This document shows positions 12,408 to 24,400 of a stretch of DNA of 64,000 nt, one piece after another; the stretch's first letter is position 1; each line of letters starts with the position of its first letter. Location of the stretch: positions 4,075,116 to 4,139,115 of the forward strand of contig NC_051121.1 of assembly GCF_014839805.1 (NCBI RefSeq), written 5' to 3'. The stretch is from Manduca sexta. Its lineage: Eukaryota; Arthropoda; Insecta; Lepidoptera; Sphingidae. The position numbers were made by a program, and so were the translations under genes. The notes under the pieces are model-generated. The model was not told where the DNA came from and did not search any database. It was given only the letters and a program-made list of their open reading frames with translations.

Positions 12408-15400
12408 ATGTCGAAGGCTGTTATAATACCCGAGTGTAATAAGGACATCGGAGGGATGAAGGAGGAATTATCGATATCCCCTAATGAAAAGAAAGATGGG
12501 GCTATTGGCATATTCAGTAGGTTGCTGCGACTTGATGCGCTGAGTAAAAGAAACAATGCACCGGAGAGCCCAACTGCCGTGGAGCCGCCGGTTACATACT
12601 ACGGAGTGTACATACCGTGCGAAATAAAGAAGGGGCCAGATGAAGGTATTTCGCACACTATTAAAACTTCATTGTGTTTATCTTTATCTCAAAGATAAAA
12701 ATGTGGGTCAGTGAGAGTAATTGTTACTTCCGTCTTAGAATATGTTTGTATACTTTCGTTACATGTATTCAACCTTGTAATTTTTATTGACTTGGTTTAA
12801 ATGATAATAATAACCTTTTATAATGAAATCAAAAGATTATATGTATTTTTCTTTTTAAAAAAATCTATATGTGATATCCAATAATGTACAATAATTACAT
12901 GATCATTTTAGTGATTAGTTCATTCATTTAACATCATTATTTTGTTTATACCATTAACAATTTCTATATTAGAAATAATTTATTAAAGTCCATAATCAAA
13001 CCCTAACGATTTTAATGATAAATTTTATAATAAAAATTAAGTTTATTTATTTTAACTGGCATTGTAACCTGGAAAAGTCATAAGTTATTTAAAACCCAAG
13101 TTGAGTAATTATATTATTTATATACCTAACTTATAAAAGACAGAAAGTGAAATAACACATAAAACTCTCTACTGAAGTCAAAATATTAAATGAAAGCAAT
13201 TAATAGTTACTTATGGTAAAAATGATCCTTGAATTTGATTTATTTGTCACCCATACCATACATTAATTTTATTTTTCTACAGTCCCATATATGAACTTTA
13301 CTTCTGTTAAACAACTCCTCAGGGATTGGCTGTAAAGTTTTTTCTTCATGTAACAATATATAGATAATATAAGTAAATAAATAAACCATTTATAAACTAC
13401 TAGAATAAATAAAAATTCAGGATGTTTTTCACATAGATGATAAATATGAACATTGGCTTACTATCTAAATTAAATAACCAACAGAAGCCCTACACGTCTA
13501 CAAGAACAAGTCTGAAGCCTTGGAACTTGTGAGAAGGTACAAATTGGCACGGTTCAAGGCGTTCAAGAGCAGACAGGATGCTGTGTCGTTTGCTCTTAGA
13601 GGCGCCGAACCTACGGACAACAATGATGGAAATGATAACTGTAAGTTTTACTAAATATAACATTTTAAGATATTATTGGTGTTTTAAGATTTAGTTTTCT
13701 CCTGACGTTTCAAAGACTTTGCAGCCTTTGTGATCTCAGAAGGGGTGACCATGGAGACCCACAAAGGATGCAAAGTCTTTGAAACATCGGGAGAAAACTA
13801 AAATAGTAAAACTGTGATAAAATCTGAAAAATTGTTTAATTTTAATGTTTTATTAAGCATTTTCCCAGTGTGTTAGATGGGCAATGCTTAATTTTCTGAT
13901 GGATTTGCAGAAGATGGTGCTTTATAGTTAGTGTTTGAAGCTGACTAACAGTTTCAGTTTGTAAATATTAGGTTTGGCCAAAGTATGCTTTATTATTATT
14001 GTTTTTATGATAACAAATTTCTGTCCATTTGATTAAAAAAAGGTTGAATGGGGACAACAATGTTTATACAATTGGTCAAATTACACAGATAGTCTTATTT
14101 TGCTCCTATCCAATTGCTAAATAAGTGTCGCTAAAATTTTGGCAAGATTTCACAGTAAATTTTTAATGCTGTGATGTATATGAAGTCTTTTTATTTGGTT
14201 GGCTTTTGGAAAGAATACCAGAACTGGTGGTAGATATCATGCAATTGCAACACACAAGCATCTATACTTGCTTATCGGTCAAGGCTTTACTGTCTAATTT
14301 AATATTTACGAATCCCGGTAGCATTACATGTCTGACCCAGAAACTAAATTCACAGAATCACATTTCAATGAATTAAATATTGTGTAACATTTATTTTCTA
14401 TATTATATACTGAGTTTTCTCACATAACATATTGATTTGCTAAGGCTCGAATGACGAACAGCCTTAATAATTATATGTTAGTCAGTAAGTACCTGATTTG
14501 AATTTTGTTTTTGAGCCCAAAATAATTTGTAAAGGTGTTATAGGATTGAACTTTTTGGAGTATCTAGCACAGTTACATTCAACAATATCGCTAGCTTCTA
14601 GTTACCTCATCTATACCTACATTTTTTTTCCCCTTAATGATTTTACAAATTGTATGTATGTGTAATTTTACAAATCTGCCACCAACTATTTTACAATCCT
14701 AGAATTATAACTCTGACTGCCGGTATGGGTGGTTCGCACTGTGTGTCAAGGGGGAGCGAGTTTCCGCTATTTGATACGTAGCTCGCTCCCCCCCTCGTCC
14801 ATACTGTAACCTATCACCTAGTCATCTGTCGATGGACGTGGTGATGATCGCGACTAGGGTTGCCACATTTTTTTTCAGCCTATGAGGGACAAACGCTTAA
14901 GCATTAAACGGGCAAAAAAATACGGGAATATATTTTTTTACCCGGGACAAATAAGAAACAAAATTATTTTGTGACATTTTTTTTTTTCGAGGATCGAGTC
15001 TGTTTTAAAGTATTTGTATTTGCTTTAACATATTTGTGACAACCAATACAATAATAATCGTAAAAAAAAACAGGTATCAAATCACTTTTTATTATATTAA
15101 TTAAAAACCGAGTCATATTGATATGTATGGGAAAATGCGAACCTTGCGCGAATGAGTACTTGTTAATCGTAGACTGATCTATTTACGGGACATTTCAAAT
15201 TGTGCTTAAAATACGGGACGTCTAGCAACGCTACTCGTGACTATGTTCTTAGTTAATAAATCTAATATAATAATTATATTAGATTGTGTAGTTAACTGAT
15301 AATTAATCGGACATAAGTACGTTCGACACCCTGACCTACATCCGCCGTCCGTTGTACGGAATATAAATTTCACCCGACCTACATTCGGAATGCTCTTGAA

Positions 15401-18400
15401 TCTGTAAATAACTCACTGAAATTGCGATACTAATGTAATGTGTTTTACTATTTGTATGTCTTCCTGTTGCATCGACAGGGTATATTTCAATAGAAATTAC
15501 ATTTAGTTAATCGTCACTGTTGAATTTGTTGAGCAATAGTTATAGAAGTTACATTAGGTTAATTGTGATTGTTATTGCTCGTTGAATGACTGTTCAAGAT
15601 CGAAAATAAGTTGTCATTTAAAAGTAGTGACGGCCTTGGAAGGCTTCGGGAGAGGGGGGGAGTGGCAACCACGCTTATACGAGGGCCCTTGCGCGGCTTC
15701 ACATAGCCAAAAACGTTTTTGTAGGTCACAACCAGTTCAGTTGACCAACAAAGCGTCTTATCTTCGAAATTGTTGAAAATCGGGTTCTTATTTTTAGCTC
15801 TCGCTCTAAGACCACCACTCCCTAAAAGTATCGTTTTTAAGCATATCACACCAGTGATATTTAGAAATCCGGCAATTTCATTGTCCAAATGAACTGTAAA
15901 GCTATAGGCGACTTGTAATGGCTAATCATCTCACGGTAATCATATTCGATCTGTATTCTGAACGCCGCGCAACACCACTAACATCCGATGTAATGAAGAT
16001 ACCGCTTTTTATATTAAACGATCCCCTAACACTTAACGATCCAATGCGAAAATGGACCCGCTACACTTGATCGTAAGTGGAGTGAGGTCCAATAGAATGT
16101 CGACTGACGAGAGATGGGCTCTCGGCACGTTGGAGCCGGATATATACAAGCTGATCCCGGATCGCGACATACTACGCGGGCCACTATGGCAGGTTTTAAC
16201 ACCTAGTGTACGGTGGTCATTAGCCGGGCGAATATAGAATATATCCTACCATCAGCAAACTAGTACTGACTCGGCCTGTTGATACCATACCATACCATAG
16301 CAAAACATGTGTACAACATACCTCTACCGTTTATTAAAACAACACGGTGCCGTCTGTTAGAAATAATATAAAACACTGCAGTCGGGTGCAATGACCGTTA
16401 TCAATATTATCGTTATTATCAAACAATGAATACCATCATACCTTTATCGATCGTTGTCTCTAAACTTAAATTAATATGTATTCAGATGACATTAATATGA
16501 TGAATGAGTTAGCTTATTCGTATAAGAGTGGTAGGTAGGTACCAAATATTTGTGGCGAAGAGTCCACATGCCTGTCGGCTTCTCTTTTTGTAGACTTTCT
16601 GTGGAATCTAATTGTCATCAGAACGATTTGCAGACCACATTTATATAGGTACTAACTATATGTTGTGTCGGCTTCTCTTTCCGAAAATATCATTTTTCGC
16701 CACTGCGACTGCATTGTCAATTTCTGCTGACAAGTAGCGAAGTACAAGCATTGTTTATCGCTTTAAGTATTTGCATTCAATATAATATTTAAGTATTGAG
16801 TAATCTATATGAGTTTAGCATATTGTAGCTTATCGAGATATGTCCAATGGTGCCATATTTTTGTTTGAGATTCAGTTTTGATCGATGTAACTGTTTATAG
16901 GTAGTCATTATAAATAGGCGATTTGATCGTATCAATCATTAAAATTGTATACAACCTTATGTGGGTACAATAAATAAGTCTTCGTGCTGCTTAGCCATCA
17001 GAATCCTTTAAAAATTTACTTACACTTTAATGTCAAAATCGCTAAAAAACCGGATAAAATAAATCGCGAAAATGCATTTTAGTCATATTTTCGTCGTCAA
17101 AAAAAATATTGTGATTCTTCTCAGTATTTCACGTTACAAATTAAGTAAATTTCTCATTCTTGTTATAAGTGCAACACCCGACCAAGTGACGTCTAAAAAT
17201 TACTCATAGGTCACAATATTACTCATCATTGTTTTAAGGACACAATGTCCTAATTTTTTCTCACAGTGAACAAAATTGTGTGGCGCAGACTTGATTATTC
17301 TTGAATATCTTGAAGTGGATGACTTTATTCCTTAGTTTTGCTTCCAGGGATAAGTTTTTTTCTGGGAATAATATATTTTTTATGAAATAAAAATACTTAT
17401 ACTATGTTGTTCAGGGATAGTAAGGTTATATAGGGTGTATTTTTGAGACGTAACAGTAAGGGCAGCTAAACCACTATAGCTACAAATAAACTATCTTCGG
17501 AGACTGTTTATTTTTGTCAGATTTTGAACAAAACGTGCAAGTCAATAAGATAATGGTAAATTTATGCATTTTTTTAATGCCATTCAATCATTTTGGTTAT
17601 AAGGTTCAAAAGACTCTATGGGACTATTAGGGTTTGAGTACTATTAAGGTTTAAAATTGTAAAAATACCTTGTCTATACATTTTGAAGGAAATGCGAATT
17701 CAATTCGGGTTTTAACATAACAAAACCTTATCGTTGGTCAATTATTCTCCCCCTGCTGCGCCATCTCGAAAATCCACCCTGTATATAGCAAAGGTTTTTT
17801 GTGATAGTTGAGTTAATTTAGAGATCTCACTCAGAAACTCCAAGGTATACAAACAAAACAACAAAGATTAACGCAATGTACTGTATAGGCACTTACTTAC
17901 ATATACTGCTGTATATAGCAACATTTCTAAAGCTAAAGCATTCTACAAACATTTTCCTTATGACTTCGCCTCTTCTCTGTATCACGAGTTTAAATATAAT
18001 AACTCAATGTAAAATTTTTACTATAATCGATTTTTTAAGTCAACAATACTTAGTGTTTATGAAGCGTCTAGACATTGTTTGCATTGTCTTGAGTCTAAAC
18101 AATTAAATTCTAAAACTAGAGACAACGAATCTTTGATAATAATTATAAAAAAGTTTAATATAAAACGTGATCATAGAATTGAATCAACGTTTATGGTATG
18201 TGCTTATTTCATTATTATCGGAAAATAAAAAAAAAATATAACATTAACATGGGTGTTTAAACCCGCCTTAGTGGCCCACGTTAGTGTGTCGCGTTCCGGG
18301 TACAGCCTGTGTATATCATGTTCCAACAGACCGGCATGATTGTGTCGACTGTCGAGGGGTAATCATCTCTCGACAGTAAAGATTCTATTAGACCCCATTC

Positions 18401-21400
18401 CACTTACCATCAGGTGCAGTTAGATCACTTTGCCCTGCACGTATAAAAAAATGTACATTATAAGCTCTATAGGCATAGCTAAAAGTAACAACAATAACAA
18501 TATCAGCCCTGTATTATATACTTGCCCACTGCTGAGCACGGGCCTCCTCTACTACTGAGAGGGATTAGGCTTTAGTCCACCACGCTGGCCGAGTGCGGAT
18601 TGGTAGACTTCACTCACCTTCGAAATTCCTATAGAGAACTTCTTAGGTGTGCAGGTTTCCTCACGATGTTTTCCTTCACCGTTAAAGCGAACGATAAATT
18701 CACAAAGAATACACACATGATTTTAGAAAAGTCAGAGGTGTGTGCCCTTGGGATTTGAACCTGCGGACATTCGTCTTCGCAGTCCGTCCCACACCCAACT
18801 AGGCTATCGCCGCTTAAAGTAAGCGTTCAAAAAAAAAAGAATTTTGAAAAACGGTCTACAATTGGCGGAGTAATCACGTAACAAACACACAAAAAAAAAC
18901 ATGCAGTCGATTTGAGAACCTCCTCTTTTTTTTGAAGTCGATTAATAAACATGTACAATTTACAAAAAAGTCTTAAAGACTGCCTTGGTGGCGTAAATGT
19001 ATTACGTGATTGGTACGACACCGCTCTGAGTTCCGGGGTTCGAATCCCAGATTGGGCAGTAATATTGGGATTTCTATTCAATTTCAGCACGAAAGCTGGA
19101 ATGTGTGCCCTATATGGCGGTAGGCCCGTCCCTTATCACATAATGGGATATGTTCCGTCCGACAGGCGAAAACTGGGTGCCATCGTTGCACCTCTGCCTA
19201 CCCCTTCGAAAATAAAGACGAGTGTGCCTAAAATTTTAATAAACTTTTGTATTACTGTTTACTCAAAACTGCCTAATTAGATCAGAAGTCATTCGGTACC
19301 ATTTATTGTACGCGCCTCTTGCGACTTGCGTGCCAAAGGTTCGACGTGCCTCGGCTAAGTCGTTAACGCCAAATGTATTTAAAATAAATGACTCATTACA
19401 GCATTAGGTAATTATATGTGAGGAACGCTCAGTCCGGTGAACATGTTTTGTTTTTTTGTTCGAAATTGGCTTTGTTGATGTAATTTACACGTCGTGTTAA
19501 AAGAACGATAGTGTTATTTATTTACTAGCTTTTGCCCGCGGCTCCGCCCGCGTTATAAAGTTTTTCGGGCTGAAGTTTTCCGTTATAAAAGTCACGCTAT
19601 ATATTTTTCCGGGAGCCTATGTTCTTCCCAGGATCTCAAACCGTTTCCATACCAAATTTCATCTCAATACGTTGAGAGTTTTTGAGTTTAACACGTTCAG
19701 GCAGACAAATGCAGCGGGGGACTTTGTTTTATAATATATTCTTGTAGAACTTTTTAAGGGGAACAATCCCGTCATATATCATTGTTGCATAACTTTAATC
19801 GTTTACGCAGCGCACGCAACGGAAGCTCTCAAAACTAATAGTTTTTTCCGTTTTTGCAACATGTACATTACTGCTCCACTCCTATTGGTCATAGCGTGAT
19901 GATATATAGTATAAAGCACTTCAGGAATAAAGGGCTATCCAATACAAAAAGATTTTCTCAGTTTGAACCGGTAGTTCCTGAGATTAGTGCGTTCAAACAA
20001 ACAAACTCTTCAGCTTTATATAATAGTATAGATTAAAATCCACAGCCCTTAATACTAGATTATGACCATCTATACCATCAAAGCAGTCTATAAATATTAT
20101 TAGTCGAATAATTATTATGTTTGTTTTAAATATGATTAGGTATATTAAATCGCTTCGATGAACCGAGACAGTTATGCTGCTTATCTAAGGTTATGTGTAT
20201 TTATAATGCCTGGTATTTTCCCAGTAGACTAATCTAAACTATGCTAAGAAAAAAAATATAGGTTCTTACATAAGTAAATAATGTTGATGAAATAATATTG
20301 ATAAAGAAGCAGGAATTATTTATTTGTTTATGGAATTACATTGACGGTTAAACTAAACAATGTTTAGTAAACATGTAAGTTACTTAAGTAATGAACAATA
20401 ACATATCAATATAATAATACAGACTATCAAATTACAGTATAGAATTGGTATCGGATTTGTTCGAAGTTAAAGTCGTTCTAAGTTATGAATTCAGATACGC
20501 TATGATGGTAGGTAGCAGCGGTATCCGTACATATGGAATTAAATATATAAAGACGTTGGATTGTAGCGATAATTCGTTTTCTTTCAAAAACAAAAAAAAA
20601 ATTGTGCTTACAGCCTTATCTTAAAAAATCCCGTATATATTTTCTATAGATTTTTTTTATATGTACTAGACAAAGTGACCCCACTGCATCTGGTGGTAAA
20701 TGGAGTGGGGTCCAATAGAATGTCGACTGACGAGAGATGATCATTACTCGGCAGTCGATACAATTATGCCGGCCTATTAGAACCAGATATGCACAGGCTG
20801 ATTCCAGAACGCGAAACACTTACCTGGGCCACTATGGCGGGTTTTAACATTTTGTGTACGGTGGTCGCTATCCGGGTTGATATAAATTATATCAGCGGAT
20901 ATATAGTATGGACTATATCCTACTACCAGTAAAACATAGTGCAAAAATAAACTACCTTTTTGTTATAAATATCATACTTAACGATTCAATATTATTAGGG
21001 CGAATCGATAACACCATTCTAGATAACTTAGGTAATTACCAATTTACTTCGTACTTATAATTACGAGTCTCATGCGCCGTTCACACGCTATCCGCTAATT
21101 GGAAGCCTTGATAACTTCGACACAATAACTTGACTAGTAACAAGAATCATGTAGAAAGTTTTAATAGTTATAATCATAATACAAATACTTTTATTCTGTA
21201 ATTTTTATCATAACCTTATGTCGCCATTAGGGTAAGCAGATACAACTAAATTATTGTGTATTTGAAACTAACGAAATAAAATAACTATTTGCGCAGCTAT
21301 CGGTTGCTAAGTTTAATTATATTGGTTTGTGGTTTTGGCTTGTGGTGGGAAGCGAATCTAACTCTATCTAGAGCACTCATGTCATTGGTATGTTCGTTTT

Positions 21401-24400
21401 GTGATACCATATTGCTATTTACTTGTTTAGTAGTTGAGACACACAAATATCCATTGTCCGATTCGAGGGTTTTATTTAAGAGCGTTTACGTGCCGCGCGT
21501 GAAGTCAACTATAGGTAATTCTTCGCAAAATTCACTCACACAGAGCCGTTGCGTAGCTGTGTGCGTAGAGTTAGCGCGTCGGCTATCTTTATAGTCAGAC
21601 CAACCAATTTTGATCTTTTCGCTTTAATTATCTAATTGGAATGTAACTTATGATTTATGAATTTATGATAAATGAAGAATTCTATTATTAAATATATAAG
21701 AATTCATCATGAAATAGTTTATATGTATCATTTTGTAATTATAAAAAAATAAACATTTTTAACAAATTTTAACGGCAATTTTACAAATTGTTATTTTCAC
21801 TTTTAAATGCAAATGCTTAAAAATTTAAGCATTTGCATTTAGAAAAGTACCCTTTAGTAAAGTGGAGCTCATCATGAAGCCGAAAGATAGGCACCAGAAC
21901 TCCGTAATCAGACAATAAATCAGGAAAATTACTGTGCTACGATGTTTATAATGGACCACATAATTACTCCATAGATCTGCAGTTTTTAATATTTAGCGTA
22001 TTGAAAGTTTAAATTAAGTCATTAGAAATTACATATTGGAATTTATATTTTGAGTCAGAAGGTGTATGTAATGAGATGTCATTTTTAGGTGTATAACTAA
22101 AAAGTGAGAAATAAAAGACTTCTTTTTTCGGAAGTTGGTTATATTTTTTTGGATAGTTTTTTTTTTTAATAGGTATTGCTTCTCAGTGACATCGATCATC
22201 AATCGATCGATTGTACATCCATGTATAACAATTTACCAGTTTTATATCCATAGTTTTGCATAATATTTGCGACACACGACGAAGCAAAATAGTTGGTTCT
22301 GTACTTTTTTTTGACCAACAGCAGCCAGCTTTGAGTGTAAGTATGGGAATACCGTCTTTTACATCGCCACAGGCAACATCTTTATCAGTTTCTTTCCTAG
22401 CGGCCTCTTGCATCCTGTCCTCTGCAGCTAATTTCAATCATTTAGCTAACTCGTCGTAACATTTCATGTAAACATTTTGCGTTAATATTGGTAAATCTAT
22501 GGAAGCTAACTGTTCGTTTCACAGTTCCACGATATACGTCCATACTATCAGTATATCTCTTAGCGCTTAAATAGCTTAAATTCCATATTGCACATATTAC
22601 ACTTCATTAAAAATGTTGACTGCAAGCAAACATTCTCTTTCAATAGTTGTAAATGTTCGATACTACAACCTGTTGCTCTGTTGTGGTTATTGAGTGTTTT
22701 AATTTGATCCAAAAAATATTGAAAATCTATAATTTTGTGGCTTTTAATAACCTTATTTATTTTGAGTGTAATATCAGGCACGATTACCTAAAAATTAAAA
22801 AAAATATATAGAATATACTATTATTGTTATCGAAGTTTACGCAAACACTACATACTTAAGTAAAACTGCATATGGATCTAGACGCGTTTAATTTATACAA
22901 GTATAATGACGCCGAAACCTGCACAGGGTTAAACGTCAGGATAAAATTATATGTAAAATTGATGTGAGCGTGTAAACCTAAACTAGCCCAAATAGTTAAC
23001 AAGATAGGTATACTAACTACTACTAGTAGTTTTATTCACTAGCTACATAAATTACCAAATCCCTTATTTCTAAGGTTCAAAGAGGAGAAAGATATAGGAT
23101 TCCGTCTCTCGTCACTTGAATTTTCTTAACAGTGCGCATCAGTGAACATAAAAACCTTGTTATTTGAAAGTAAGCGTACCTATGCATTATGCAAAAAAAT
23201 CAGCCAAGTGCGAGTGGGACTCGCGCACTGAGTAATTTGGCGAATTGTAAACGTTTTGACAACGGGACAGCAAAGTGATTCTATAAGGCTAAGAACTCAC
23301 GAAGCGGTTTTTACTCGCGCCCGCCGTGGTTGAGAAACGGCTGTTTTATTTCCAAACTCATGACGACCGGAGATCTGTGCGATTTGTAACCACCGCGGTT
23401 CCGATTATGTCCTGCAAACTTGGCGAGCGATTATCGCAAGGCGGGCGGTTACAAGATGGACAGTTAACGGTCAGTTGAGTTCCAGAACGCCATGGACACA
23501 CATCAGAAACGATCACGATGGAGGAAAATGGCGTCAGATTTCTGTAACCAACCCTCCCCTACCGACTACTGCAGTCGCCCACCTACTAACCACAGAGCGC
23601 GCTGGTGCTACCGTGGCCCGCACGATTCTATTAGTTGGCCGCCAATACAGCGGGTACCGCATACAACCGCGCACGCCGCGGGCGTAAGACGAGTTTTGAA
23701 ATGTGCGTTTAGTCCATTGAAATGTTACAATTTAAGGACCGAATATTGCATTTCTTGGAGGACGCAATTTTATTTTTGGGCCATGTGTGGGGGGTCAATA
23801 GAAGCTTAACCTCAAGTTTGTGGGGTCGCCACCCTTGTCCCCCGGCCGCCATCTTGGAAAAAGGGGTGAAAACACTTTTTTCGCGATATCTCGGAAACTA
23901 TACGTCTTACAAAAATTTTGTAAAGCCATAATTTGTAGCAAATTGTTTTGCCTGCAAATATGTTTTTTTTTCTCCTTTATCCCCAAATGGTAACTCATAC
24001 CTTTTCTACCTGTATAACATTCGATAAGTTAATTTGGTAAGTTCTATGGCAAAGAAAAGAGTTAGGAATAAATAAGTAAAGTTGTACGAATTTAACAAAA
24101 AAATTGTAATAATATATTTACAATAAAAAAAATCAAAAATAAGTTAAACATTTTGTTTCGACCGGATTCTCATGAGCATTGACGAACCCGGTAAACTTTG
24201 GAGCGCTGTAACAGCGTTTTAAATGATTGAATTAAAAAAATTTATAGGGAACAATTTTCATCAAAAGATCATTTACACTTTTGTTTGAGTTAATTTTTTT
24301 GTAAAATGTAAAAAAAAAAGTTATAGAGCAAAAAAGAAAACTTATAAACATTTTCTCACATTTTCGCTTATAACTTCTTTAATTTTTAATTTAGGGCAAA

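Noticed and set aside
15559..15888. 109-codon minus-strand frame
   Set aside because: The central part resembles a repeat translation found in transposon-rich DNA; no gene family is recognised.
18781..19055. tRNA-like sequences with A and B boxes
   Set aside because: They are heads of SINEs followed by SINE bodies and do not fold into full cloverleafs; only 48203-48275 is a true tRNA gene.
21289..21594. 101-codon frame with a hydrophobic N-terminus resembling a signal peptide
   Set aside because: It lies in a repeat-filled intron, and the C-terminal part looks like translated repeat sequence; the hydrophobic start comes from T-rich DNA.
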